Source: CBFHWY01 sp965659675
GTDB taxonomy: Bacteria > Bacteroidota > Bacteroidia > Flavobacteriales_G > Salibacteraceae
Length of the DNA stretch: 43,311 nt
Assembly: GCA_965659675.1 (NCBI GenBank)
Contig: CBFHWY010000013.1
Coordinates: 1-43,311, forward strand
Direction of reading: 5' to 3'
In this document: positions 1 to 8,359 of the stretch, in pieces
Position numbering within the stretch: the first letter of the stretch is position 1
Layout of the letters: each line of letters opens with the position of its first letter
Notes under the pieces: model-generated
Told to the model about the DNA's origin: nothing
The model's database searches: none
What the model saw: only the letters and a program-made list of their open reading frames with translations
Position numbers and translations under genes: made by a program

Positions 1-1388
1 GGTTTCAATCAATTTCATCTCAGCATAAGATGCGTTGGCTGATTCTCTGGCACCGATCTCCTTATACTTGTTGTGCAAGCTTTGGTACACCCGTATCAGA
101 TCTTCAAAAGTGTCCAGATCACCGAGTTCCTTATCACTTTCACCAAGATACACACGCTGAAATTCTTTGTCTTCACTTCTTTCAAGAATAGCCAACTTGT
201 AGCCCTGCACCTCTCTGAATGGCAGCACATTATACTTTTCGGAGAACTTTAAACTACCAATGAAAAGGAACTGCCGAAAATCATTTCCTCTACCCTCAGC
301 GTCCTTTCAATATCACAGTCGATCTCTACCGAAGTTCTAAATACATTATCGGTAATGATGAGATCACCCACATTACCTGTAATATTAAAGAAGGCATAAC
401 CAGTGGAGTAGAAGTTGCATTTATCAATGATCAGCTCTCCAATAGGTTCTTGAGCAGCATTGTTTATTGTGAAATCCGTGTACGGTAGTTCTAAATGGGT
501 TGAATCCTTTCTCGAACGATCACCAAACATCCCTCTATCATCAAGGGTAAACTCACATTTGGAAATGAAGATATTGAGCTCTTCACCTCCGTGATATACC
601 CAAAAGGTATTCTCGATCTTTGAATTTAAGATCTCTAGCTGACCAAAGGTGTTGAGGTTTAGATCCAGACCATTGGGAAAAGTGCATCGAGAAAGCGAGA
701 GTGCATGCTGCTTAATGCCATCCTCAGTGGGCTTGAGATTGATGGTTAGCTTATCAGCATAGATATCCTGAAATGTGAAAACACCACTTTTGGTGCTGCT
801 CGATTCATTGACGACCAATCCACCTCCAAAGTAGATATTGCCAAAAGGCTTAAAATCTCCTTAAAAAATACAATCCTGAAAAGTGACCATATCTTTGATG
901 TATAGATATTTAACTGAGTCTATCTCTTTGAAGAAATGGGGTGTGAAGAAGTATTCAATTATACTTTTCTCCATGTCCAATCCCAGGTCGAATTCATCTT
1001 CCAATGTGATGGATTTGTAAGATATATACTTATTGCTAATTAGTAGTGATCTTACATCGCCTGTTTGAACGGAGTACATATCTGCGATCGTATAGAAACG
1101 ACCATCATCCTGAAGTATGGAGCGAATCAGATCAACAACATCAACGGTGTCCATTCCAGATTCATATAATTGGGCCAGCGCATCAGACTCTTCGCCCATA
1201 TCAACATCAATCCCTAAAATATCCATATTGAGATCAATATCGCCCAACTCTTCTTCAAGGTTAAGTTCTTCTAACTCTTGAGTATAAGTGTACGTTGGAA
1301 GAAAAAGGAAAAGTGAACTGAGGATGCAGAGTGCAGCTATTTGATTCCAGAAAGATCCTGTAATATTCAAAAGAGAGCAGCTTCGCAT
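1..1388 (-). pseudogene. Broken secreted beta-helix-like protein, possibly the N-terminal part of an ion-channel protein; partial at left edge
   Basis: The frame opens with an ATG at 1388, directly after the stop of the TPR gene, and encodes a hydrophobic signal-like segment followed by an acidic stretch. It is interrupted by an in-frame TAA at 861-863, yet the same frame continues without another stop to 249. There the coding signal passes to the -1 frame, which is open from about 306 to the window edge. Segments on both sides of the TAA share a pentapeptide-like style (FQDCIF, LSRCTF, SKCEF, DKCNF), so this reads as one gene with a nonsense change and a frameshift. The last visible segment (KYKEIGARESANASYAEMK) resembles the linker before the pore in Bacteroidota pentapeptide-type potassium channel proteins; that resemblance is from memory and weak. 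Sequencing errors would give the same picture. Confidence 0.6.
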
Positions 1389-2132
1389 TTATTCACAATG
1401 GTTCTCGATGAGAGAATAAACGCTCATCTGTTCCACGCGTTCCTTTATCAATTTCTTAAGATCCCTGCAGGCTTCTTTGATATCTCCGCTGTTGAGATTG
1501 GCGATAGCTCTATTGATCAAGGCCTCGTTGTTGCCTGGCTGTTTGCTTAAGATCATGTTGAAATGAATTTTAGCTTCATCAAACTTGTTCATGCCCAAAA
1601 GGCATTCTCCCAACTTCAGATCATATTCAAGTTTTTCTGGATGTTTTCTGAAAAGCTGTTTATAGATCTCAACACTTTCTTCATAAGATCCCATTAAATA
1701 GTATAGGTAAGCTTTCTGGGATGTCCAGTACTCAACGTTTAGAGAGTTTTTAATGAGTTTATTGCAGTCTTCTATCGCCCTGTAGTATAAGCCCAGAACC
1801 ATCAGTAACTTGGCTCGCATCTCCAGGAACATGGCATTGTTTGGATTAAGCTCAATGGCCTTATTATAACTCTCCAGCGCTTTCCGATAATCCTTCAAAT
1901 AATAAAGTGTAGTGCCCAGTTTGAAGTGATAATGGCTGTCTTCCGGCTCTAATTCAGCTGCTTTTGCATAGGCTTTAGAGGCGCGTTCGAACCGTCGCTC
2001 TCTCAATAATTGGTTTCCATGTGCATTGTAATCCTCAGCAGAAACATTGGTTTTCTGAGCATAAGAGGGACTCACCATCGAAGCCAGACCAAGGCCCGTA
2101 AGAAGAATGCAGATAAAGCGCGATGGACTCAT
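1389..2132 (-). CDS. Secreted tetratricopeptide-repeat protein
   Basis: This encodes 247 residues with a signal peptide ending near SPSYAQ, then about five TPR units (for example YNAHGNQLLRERRFERASKAY and YYLKDYRKALESYNKAIEL-type helices). TPR proteins are protein-interaction scaffolds; the partner here is unknown. The ATG at 2132 was chosen because it begins directly with a signal peptide, whereas the longer frame to 2255 adds a poorly plausible leader that overlaps the divergent biotin carboxylase start. The next gene downstream begins at the base after this stop, so the two are probably co-transcribed. A weak -7-like box (TATTTTCG, 2143-2150) lies 10 nt upstream. The periplasmic location is inferred from the signal peptide. 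Confidence 0.85.
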   Translation of the reverse strand: MSPSRFICILLTGLGLASMVSPSYAQKTNVSAEDYNAHGNQLLRERRFERASKAYAKAAELEPEDSHYHFKLGTTLYYLKDYRKALESYNKAIELNPNNAMFLEMRAKLLMVLGLYYRAIEDCNKLIKNSLNVEYWTSQKAYLYYLMGSYEESVEIYKQLFRKHPEKLEYDLKLGECLLGMNKFDEAKIHFNMILSKQPGNNEALINRAIANLNSGDIKEACRDLKKLIKERVEQMSVYSLIENHCE

Positions 2133-2142
2133 ATTCTTACAA

Positions 2143-2150
2143 CGAAAATA
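2143..2150 (-). promoter_or_regulatory. Weak -7 box for the TPR gene
   Basis: TATTTTCG differs from the Bacteroidota -7 consensus TAnnTTTG at one base and lies 10 nt before the ATG at 2132. No convincing -33 element is visible. Confidence 0.3.
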
Positions 2151-2197
2151 TAACAAATTTAGGGCTCTATTTCTATTTTTACAGCTTACTTCGAAGA

Positions 2198-3679
2198 ATG
2201 AGAAAAATTTTAATTGCAAATAGGGGAGAAATTGCCCTAAGAGTGATGAGAACATGCCGTGATATGGGCATTTCTACTCTTGCTGTTTTTTCAGAGGCAG
2301 ATAGAAACGCACCCTTTGTCAGATATGCCGACGAAGCCGTTTGCATCGGACCACCACCTTCAAAGGATTCATATTTAGATATCGATAAGATCATCAAGGT
2401 TGCTATAGATAACAATGTTGATGCCATACATCCCGGTTACGGATTTCTTTCAGAGAACCCAAGCTTTGCAAGGGCCCTCGACAAAGCGGGCATTATACTC
2501 ATAGGCCCTTCTGCTCACTCAATGGAGATCATGGGTAGCAAGCTCGCTGCAAAAGAGGCAGTTTCTCATTACGATATTCCAATGGTTCCTGGAACTCCTG
2601 GTGCAGTTGAAGATACAGATGAGGTCAAAAAGGTTGCAAAAGAGATCGGTTTCCCCGTCCTGATCAAAGCATCAGCGGGTGGCGGTGGAAAAGGAATGCG
2701 CATTGTCGAAAAAGAGGAAGACCTCGATGAGCAGCTACACCGGGCCCAAAGTGAAGCGCTCTCTGCATTTGGTGATGGCTCTGTATTTGTTGAGCGCTAT
2801 GTGGCTTCCCCGCGACACATCGAAATTCAAGTGCTGGCGGACAATCATGGAAACATCGTTCACCTTTTTGAAAGAGAATGTTCCATACAGCGAAGACATC
2901 AAAAGGTGATCGAAGAAGCCCCTTCAGCGATCCTAAGTCCTGAACTCAGAAAAGAAATGGGTGAGTGCGCTGTTCAGGTAGCAAGATCATGCGAATACAG
3001 AGGCGCTGGAACGGTAGAGTTTCTCGTTGATGAAAACCTGAATTTCTACTTTCTGGAAATGAACACCCGACTACAGGTGGAGCACCCCGTTACAGAAATG
3101 ATCACAGGGGTAGACCTCGTAAGGGAGCAGATCAACATTGCACGAGGCGAAAAGCTGAGTTTTACGCAAGATGATCTTTCGATCAATGGACACAGCATAG
3201 AGGTTCGTGTTTATGCGGAGGATCCCACCAATAACTTTCTTCCAGATATTGGTAAATTAAGTACCTATAAAGTACCCAAAGGTCCTGGGGTGAGATTGGA
3301 TGACGGATTTGAGGAGGGAATGGACATCCCGATCTATTATGACCCGATGATCGCTAAACTAGTGAGCTTTGGAAAGGATAGGGAAGAGGCAATTGAACGA
3401 ATGAATAGAGCTATCGACGATTATCAAATTACCGGGGTAAAAACAACCCTCGACTTTTGTCGATTTGCGATAAACCATGAGGCTTTTAAATCCGGGAAGT
3501 TTGATACTCATTTTGTCAAGAATTATTTTACTCCTGAAAAGCTTGAAAGAGGAAATGAAGAAGAGACTAAAGTGGCAGCAGCACTGGTCAGTGAATTGTT
3601 AAATCGCGTTAATGAAGCACAGGATAATAAAACTTCTAGCTTAAGTTCACGTTCAAACTGGAAAAATAAAAGACAATAA
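2198..3679 (+). CDS. accC: Biotin carboxylase subunit of an acetyl-/acyl-CoA carboxylase
   Basis: This enzyme carboxylates biotin on a carrier protein using ATP and bicarbonate, the first half-reaction of acetyl-, propionyl- or methylcrotonyl-CoA carboxylases. The 493-residue protein has the N-terminal fold (MRKILIANRGEIALRVMRT), the glycine-rich ATP-grasp loop KASAGGGGKGMRIV, the ECSIQRRHQK segment and the catalytic EMNTRLQVEHPVTE motif. The ATG at 2198 fits the conserved family start; the longer frame from 2123 adds a non-conserved leader overlapping the divergent gene. The C-terminal tail of roughly 45 residues after the biotin carboxylase C domain is low in complexity and lacks a biotin attachment motif (AMKM), so the carrier and carboxyltransferase must lie elsewhere. 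Which acyl-CoA is used cannot be told. The next gene starts 1 nt after the stop. Confidence 0.92.
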   Translation: MRKILIANRGEIALRVMRTCRDMGISTLAVFSEADRNAPFVRYADEAVCIGPPPSKDSYLDIDKIIKVAIDNNVDAIHPGYGFLSENPSFARALDKAGIILIGPSAHSMEIMGSKLAAKEAVSHYDIPMVPGTPGAVEDTDEVKKVAKEIGFPVLIKASAGGGGKGMRIVEKEEDLDEQLHRAQSEALSAFGDGSVFVERYVASPRHIEIQVLADNHGNIVHLFERECSIQRRHQKVIEEAPSAILSPELRKEMGECAVQVARSCEYRGAGTVEFLVDENLNFYFLEMNTRLQVEHPVTEMITGVDLVREQINIARGEKLSFTQDDLSINGHSIEVRVYAEDPTNNFLPDIGKLSTYKVPKGPGVRLDDGFEEGMDIPIYYDPMIAKLVSFGKDREEAIERMNRAIDDYQITGVKTTLDFCRFAINHEAFKSGKFDTHFVKNYFTPEKLERGNEEETKVAAALVSELLNRVNEAQDNKTSSLSSRSNWKNKRQ

Positions 3680-3680
3680 A

Positions 3681-4427
3681 ATGGCGATCATTCAGCAACA
3701 ATCATCAAACCCAGCTTTCTCAGATAAAGTATATAAAGGACTCGATTTCAGTAGCAGCGGGTCTTTAATGACTGTTCAGGGAACGGTGAATAAGAGCTTT
3801 TTATTGATCGTCTTGCTTGTTGTTTCAGCGGCCTACTCCTGGGGGAATTACTACGAGGGTACGAGTATGATGGGGTATATGATCGCTGGTGGGATCGGTG
3901 GCTTTATTGTGGCGATGATCACTGTTTTTAAGGTGAAATGGAGTCCAATAACTGCTCCAATTTATGCTGCGCTTGAAGGCCTATTCCTTGGGGGGCTATC
4001 AGCCATAATGGATGCGATGTATCCCGGAATTGTAATTCAGGCGATTGCCTTGACCTTTGGGACACTTTTTGGAATGCTGTTTCTCTATAAAAGTGGGATC
4101 ATAAAGGTCACTCAGAAATTCAGATCAGGTTTGCTAGCCGCTACTGGAGGGATATTCTTTGTTTACATGTTGACATGGATCCTTGGTTTTTTTGGAATTA
4201 ATATGCCTTTCATTCATGAAGGTGGATTACTGGGTATTGGATTCAGCCTATTCGTGGTGGTCATTGCTGCGCTTAATTTGATCCTTGATTTTGACTTCAT
4301 TCATAAAAGCGCTGGAATGGGAGCTCCAAAATACATGGAATGGTACGGAGCCTTCGGTTTAATGGTCACTCTTGTTTGGCTTTATATTGAGTTTCTCAGA
4401 TTGCTTTCTAAATTAAACCGTGAATAG
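3681..4427 (+). CDS. Bax inhibitor-1/YccA-family membrane protein
   Basis: This 248-residue integral membrane protein has about seven hydrophobic segments after a short soluble N-terminus (QQQSSNPAFSDKVYKGLDF). The length, N-terminal pattern (NPAF...), and the late acidic helix LNLILDFDFIHKSAGMGAPKYMEWYGAFG are typical of the bacterial Bax-inhibitor-1-like branch (BaxI_1). Eukaryotic relatives conduct calcium out of the ER; bacterial roles are poorly defined. It begins 1 nt after the biotin carboxylase stop and is presumably co-transcribed with it, although no functional link is known. Confidence 0.88.
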   Translation: MAIIQQQSSNPAFSDKVYKGLDFSSSGSLMTVQGTVNKSFLLIVLLVVSAAYSWGNYYEGTSMMGYMIAGGIGGFIVAMITVFKVKWSPITAPIYAALEGLFLGGLSAIMDAMYPGIVIQAIALTFGTLFGMLFLYKSGIIKVTQKFRSGLLAATGGIFFVYMLTWILGFFGINMPFIHEGGLLGIGFSLFVVVIAALNLILDFDFIHKSAGMGAPKYMEWYGAFGLMVTLVWLYIEFLRLLSKLNRE

Positions 4428-4466
4428 TGGAATGAAAATTGAATTTCATTCTCGAAATAGTAAGTC

Positions 4467-5069
4467 TTGCGATTTGCAACCTGCATAAAAATCATACTGC
4501 TAGCTTTAATTGTCTTTCCAATTTCTGGTATAGCACAAGAAGAGGAGAAAACTGAAAAAGTTGTTTCCGCTGTTGTTGACGAGGGAGATACTATTCCTGT
4601 GGTTTGGTTGCATTCTATCTACGTGAATGAGGCCCGACCCTATAAAAGCCGTAGACAACGCCGCCGATATAATCGTCTGAAATACCATGTAAAGAAGGTA
4701 TACCCTTATGCTAAACTCGCAGGGCAGCTATATCACCAATATGAAGATAGCCTGGCTTTATGCGAAACAGATCGGCAGCGCAAACGCTTCTACAAAATGA
4801 TTGAAAATGAGTTGCGTGATCGCTATGAAGGTGAGCTGAAAAAACTCAGCATCACACAAGGAAAGATCCTGATCAAACTGGTGGATCGAGAAATTGGCTC
4901 TTCAAGCTATGATATTCTATCTGAGCTTAGAGGAGTGTTTACAGCGTTCTTTTGGCAGTCTCTCGCAAAACTCTTTGGTAACGACCTCAAAGCAAGGTAT
5001 GACCCCTATGGTGAAGACAGAGAGATTGAGAATATTGTCGTTCTTATAGAACGCGGATACATAAAATGA
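4467..5069 (+). CDS. DUF4294-family secreted protein
   Basis: The protein has 200 residues: a signal peptide (MRFATCIKIILLALIVFPISGIAQ), a short acidic linker, then a basic domain with SRRQRRRYNRLKYHVKKVYPYAK, which I recognise as the hallmark of the Bacteroidota DUF4294 family. The function of that family is unknown. The start is a TTG at 4467: a TAA lies in frame just upstream at 4461-4463, and no ATG precedes the signal peptide. Its TGA abuts the stop of the convergent dehydrogenase gene (TGA|CTA at 5067-5072), leaving no room for a separate terminator. Confidence 0.82.
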   Translation: MRFATCIKIILLALIVFPISGIAQEEEKTEKVVSAVVDEGDTIPVVWLHSIYVNEARPYKSRRQRRRYNRLKYHVKKVYPYAKLAGQLYHQYEDSLALCETDRQRKRFYKMIENELRDRYEGELKKLSITQGKILIKLVDREIGSSSYDILSELRGVFTAFFWQSLAKLFGNDLKARYDPYGEDREIENIVVLIERGYIK

Positions 5070-5960
5070 CTACTTCCTAAACGTTGGCGCCACAACCAGC
5101 TCTTTAGATCCCGGAGTATAAGAATAGAAACCTTCGCCCGTCTTTGCTCCCAATTTACCAGAGGTCACCATGTTCACCAGCAATGGACATGGGGCATACT
5201 TAGGGTTACCGAAACCTTCATGAAGCACTTTAAGAATGGCCAAACAAACGTCAAGGCCAATAAAGTCAGCCAATTGAAGCGGACCCATCGGGTGAGCCAT
5301 ACCTAATTTCATCACGGTGTCGATCTCTTCAACACCAGCTACACCTTCGTAGAGTGAATAAATGGCCTCGTTGATCATTGGCATTAAGATCCGGTTTGCC
5401 ACAAAACCAGGATAATCATTCACCTCCACGGGAACCTTACGCAGCTTTTTGGAAAGCTCCATGATGGTATTCGTGACTTCATCGCTTGTGCCGTAACCTC
5501 TGATGATCTCAACCAGTTTCATTACGGGAACAGGATTCATAAAGTGCATTCCGATCACTTTATCCTGACGCTCCGTTTGAGCAGCGATTTTAGTGATGCT
5601 GATCGAAGAAGTGTTACTGGCCAAAATGCAGTTGGGTAAGCATGTTTGATCTAATTCAGCGAAGATCTTTAGTTTGAGCTCAACATTTTCTGTTGCTGCC
5701 TCTACAACAAGTTCTCTGTCTTTTGCGCCCTCGCTGATACTTGTGTGAGTGTTGATTCTATTGAGTGTAGCAGTTTTCTCATCTTCTGTGATGAGTTCTT
5801 TTTTGATCTGTCTGTCGAGGTTTTTCCCGATTGTTCCAAGGGCCTTCTCAAGTGCCGTTTCAGAAACGTCAATGAGGTTTACATCAAATCCACTCTGAGC
5901 AAAGACATGTGCTATACCATTTCCCATTGTACCTGCTCCGATCACTGCTATCTTCTCCAT
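5070..5960 (-). CDS. hbd: 3-hydroxybutyryl-CoA dehydrogenase
   Basis: It oxidises (S)-3-hydroxyacyl-CoA, or reduces acetoacetyl-CoA, with NAD(P) in the cytoplasm, in fatty-acid breakdown or butyrate-type metabolism. The 296 residues show the Rossmann loop GAGTMGNGIAHV at about residues 8-19, the substrate loop NTSSISIT, the catalytic histidine and glutamate in HFMNPVPVMKLVEIIRG, and the PGFVANRIL dimer motif. These are standard for the monofunctional family. ATG at 5960 is preferred over an in-frame TTG two codons upstream. It follows the sugar transferase by 50 nt; the TATTTTTG box at 5978-5985 suggests a promoter of its own. Substrate chain length cannot be told from sequence. Confidence 0.92.
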   Translation of the reverse strand: MEKIAVIGAGTMGNGIAHVFAQSGFDVNLIDVSETALEKALGTIGKNLDRQIKKELITEDEKTATLNRINTHTSISEGAKDRELVVEAATENVELKLKIFAELDQTCLPNCILASNTSSISITKIAAQTERQDKVIGMHFMNPVPVMKLVEIIRGYGTSDEVTNTIMELSKKLRKVPVEVNDYPGFVANRILMPMINEAIYSLYEGVAGVEEIDTVMKLGMAHPMGPLQLADFIGLDVCLAILKVLHEGFGNPKYAPCPLLVNMVTSGKLGAKTGEGFYSYTPGSKELVVAPTFRK

Positions 5961-5977
5961 AATCAAAATATTTTGGC

Positions 5978-5985
5978 CAAAAATA
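5978..5985 (-). promoter_or_regulatory. -7 box for hbd
   Basis: TATTTTTG matches TAnnTTTG exactly, 17 nt before the ATG at 5960 and within the 50-nt gap after the sugar transferase gene. No clear -33 box was found. Confidence 0.45.
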
Positions 5986-6010
5986 AGGCTTTTGGAATGT
6001 CGCCCCCTGA

Positions 6011-7426
6011 CTATTTTCCTCTTCCCTGCAATACGATGAGAACAGTATAGATGAGAATCTTGAAATCAACAAATAGGGACATGTTCTCGATGTAAAGTAC
6101 ATCGTATTTGAGTCGCTCGATCATCTCATCTACATTCTCGGCATAGCCATATTTAACCTGACCCCATGAGGTGATGCCGGGTCTTACTTTTTGGAGGTGT
6201 TTGTAATGAGGAGCTCTTTCAATGATCTGATCGATAAAAAATTGTCTTTCTGGTCTTGGACCAACCAAACTCATGTCACCTTTTAAGACGTTGAAGAATT
6301 GTGGGATCTCATCAATGCGCGTTTTCCTCATGAATCGACCAAAACCTGTAATTCTCGGATCGCTTTCACTGGAAAGTTGTGGGCCATTCTTTTCAGCATC
6401 CCTGAACATGCTTCTGAATTTGTACATCGTGAAAGGCTTCCCGTACTTACCTATTCTTGTGTGACTGTAGAGAATTGGTCCGGGAGAACTCAGTTTAACC
6501 AGAATGGCTGAAACAAGGTATACCGGGGATAGTAGAATGATGGCAATGATCGAAATGCTAATATCCAAAAAGCGTTTCATTGCTTTTTGCCAGGCTGGCA
6601 TGATCTCATGAGTGATCTCGATGAGTGGGGCACCAAAGATGGAGGTCATTTTCACTGAACCCGTAAGAATATCGTAAGTATCTGGAATGACCTTGATCTT
6701 CACATTCTCTGATTCCAGCGTTTCAATGACTTGTTTTAGCTCATTGTGCTCACTTGTTTCATTTGCAATGATGACCTCTTCAATATTGTTTTTGTCAATG
6801 ATCTCCCTGATATCATCAAAATGCCCGAGATGATCCAGGGTGGCTTTTAGTAGATCTCCGCTTTTTCCATTAATGTGAACGTAGCCGATGATCTTAAAGC
6901 CAGATGATTTCTTTTGAGATTCGAGCTCGTTAAAGAGTTCAACTGCACGTTCATTTGAGCCAATTAAGGCGGTTCGAAAACCAATTTCCCGATTATGAAT
7001 GCGTCTGACCGTTCGACTTGTGATCAGAAACCTTAAAACAAAGGTGATTCCGAAATGCAAGGCCAGCAAGACTCCAAAAGAGAAGTAATATGATCTATAA
7101 TCTGCAATCTGATCATCGAGTAAAAGCGCAAAGAAGATGATCAATACTCCCAATAGAGATGAAAGGAGGGTCTGTCCGAGCTCGTTCAATCGCGACTTTC
7201 GGAAAGGATAAGTATAGAAGCCACTCAAACTATATAAGCTCACCCAGAAAAGTGGAATGAGCACTAGACCAATAAAGTAACGTTCAGTGAAGATGAGTTC
7301 AACATCCTGGCCAAATTTCATTGGCTCCAAATAGATCTTTCGATATGCGAAAAACAGTGTCCATGCGATAGCGGCCGAAACAAGATCAGCAAGCAAATAC
7401 TTCAATCGCTGGTTTCGACGGTTCAC
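6011..7426 (-). CDS. Polyprenyl-phosphate sugar-1-phosphate transferase initiating surface polysaccharide
   Basis: Members of this family move a sugar-1-phosphate from a nucleotide sugar to undecaprenyl phosphate at the inner membrane, starting an O-antigen, capsule or exopolysaccharide repeat. The 471 residues contain four N-terminal membrane segments, a Rossmann-like CoA-binding region (about 145-250), a further membrane segment after KRFLDISI, and the catalytic domain with PGPILYSHTRIGKYGKPF, KFRSM, RIDEIPQFFNVLKGDMSLVGPRPE. The start is a GTG at 7426 that shares one base with the TAG of the upstream lipoprotein gene (TAGTG), indicating translational coupling. No other glycosyltransferases, flippase or polymerase are in the window, so its polysaccharide locus must be elsewhere. 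The sugar (glucose, galactose or other) is not determinable. Confidence 0.9.
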   Translation of the reverse strand: MNRRNQRLKYLLADLVSAAIAWTLFFAYRKIYLEPMKFGQDVELIFTERYFIGLVLIPLFWVSLYSLSGFYTYPFRKSRLNELGQTLLSSLLGVLIIFFALLLDDQIADYRSYYFSFGVLLALHFGITFVLRFLITSRTVRRIHNREIGFRTALIGSNERAVELFNELESQKKSSGFKIIGYVHINGKSGDLLKATLDHLGHFDDIREIIDKNNIEEVIIANETSEHNELKQVIETLESENVKIKVIPDTYDILTGSVKMTSIFGAPLIEITHEIMPAWQKAMKRFLDISISIIAIILLSPVYLVSAILVKLSSPGPILYSHTRIGKYGKPFTMYKFRSMFRDAEKNGPQLSSESDPRITGFGRFMRKTRIDEIPQFFNVLKGDMSLVGPRPERQFFIDQIIERAPHYKHLQKVRPGITSWGQVKYGYAENVDEMIERLKYDVLYIENMSLFVDFKILIYTVLIVLQGRGK

Positions 7427-8310
7427 TAGAAATGGATCAATTTAAGGTTATCGAGATAGATATCTCTGTTTTCTCCGCTTCCCTGATAATTCGCATAGAA
7501 GTAGATCAAATGAAGGTTTGCGTTCACTTCAGCACTAACAAATTCAGTGAGGTCGATATAGATCTTATTCCACTCCGAATTGGCATTGATATTAACGAGG
7601 TCGAGATCTGTGCCAGAACCATTTGAGTAAAGAGAGCGCAAGCCAACGGTGAATTCATTTCCAGCCTTGTAGTCAAATTCCAAATAGATATCCGTGCCAA
7701 ACTTGGGTAGCTCAACATATTCAGCCTGTGTGAAGAATGCTCTTGTTCTCTGAGAACCCAACCTCACCACAGCGCTGCCATTTCCTTCAAAAACTTCGTC
7801 TCCGTTATACAATTCAACATTGGCTGCATTATTACTGCCATTTTCGAGACTTATGCTCAAGCTTTCAAAGTCTTCTTTCCATTTGAAAGTGGTATTGGTC
7901 TCATATCTAAAAATAGGTTGAAAAGTGCTGCTAAGTCCCGGATTCAAAACAGCGTTGCTGTCGTTGAGATATGGTTGAAAGAAGGGGTAGATCCTTCTTT
8001 GGGCACTGATGCCATTATCTTTTATCCCTGCGAGAACTTCCAGCTTCACATCTCCTTTTGCAAGCACAGGTATTTCTATTGGGTATTCAAACACGCCTAT
8101 TAAGTTGTCATTGACATAAACCCAGTAATTGGAGATGTTTTGAGATTCGCTTCCCTCTTTCAGATAATCGCTTTCAAAATCCGGCTCCTGCAGTTGAAGG
8201 TAAGACGGAACTGGTTCATCGGGATCTAGAATATCGCAGCCCGATAAAGCCAATAGGGAACCTACCAAAAGAATAGCTATAAACACATGTGAGGGCTTGC
8301 CTAAGCACAT
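7426..8310 (-). CDS. Outer-envelope lipoprotein, unknown function, coupled to the sugar transferase
   Basis: The 294-residue product has a lipoprotein signal peptide with lipobox LSGC (Cys25). Its C-terminal half (about residues 150-294) is beta-rich, with WKEDFESLSISLENGS, EFDYKAGNEF and IYLDNLKLIHF. That pattern recalls jelly-roll, carbohydrate-binding-like domains, in which an edge strand ends in a DNLKL motif; this is inference. ATG at 8310 is used rather than the in-frame TTG at 8316. Its TAG overlaps the GTG of the sugar transferase by one base, so a role in the same surface-polysaccharide process is plausible but unproven. A promoter with both -33 and -7 elements lies immediately upstream. 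Confidence 0.8.
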   Translation of the reverse strand: MCLGKPSHVFIAILLVGSLLALSGCDILDPDEPVPSYLQLQEPDFESDYLKEGSESQNISNYWVYVNDNLIGVFEYPIEIPVLAKGDVKLEVLAGIKDNGISAQRRIYPFFQPYLNDSNAVLNPGLSSTFQPIFRYETNTTFKWKEDFESLSISLENGSNNAANVELYNGDEVFEGNGSAVVRLGSQRTRAFFTQAEYVELPKFGTDIYLEFDYKAGNEFTVGLRSLYSNGSGTDLDLVNINANSEWNKIYIDLTEFVSAEVNANLHLIYFYANYQGSGENRDIYLDNLKLIHF

Positions 8311-8313
8311 AAT

Positions 8314-8343
8314 CAAACGTCACTCTCCTCTGAATATTGCAAA
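8314..8343 (-). promoter_or_regulatory. Promoter of the lipoprotein/sugar-transferase pair
   Basis: On the minus strand TTTG (8340-8343) is followed after 18 nt by GACGTTTG (8314-8321), one mismatch from TAnnTTTG. The ATG at 8310 is only 3 nt further on, so the transcript would have essentially no leader. Confidence 0.5.
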
Positions 8344-8359
8344 GAAAGCTAAAACTTCA

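Noticed and set aside
249..310. Programmed -1 frameshift at the left-edge gene
   Set aside because: No X-XXY-YYZ slippery heptamer is present in the overlap, and the in-frame TAA upstream would still need explaining; decay or sequence error is simpler.
1980..2000. GTTCGAACC resembling a tRNA T-loop
   Set aside because: It lies inside the TPR coding sequence and no acceptor or anticodon stems surround it.
2123..2197. Upstream start for the biotin carboxylase
   Set aside because: The extra 25 residues lack family similarity and overlap the divergent TPR gene start; the conserved start is at 2198.
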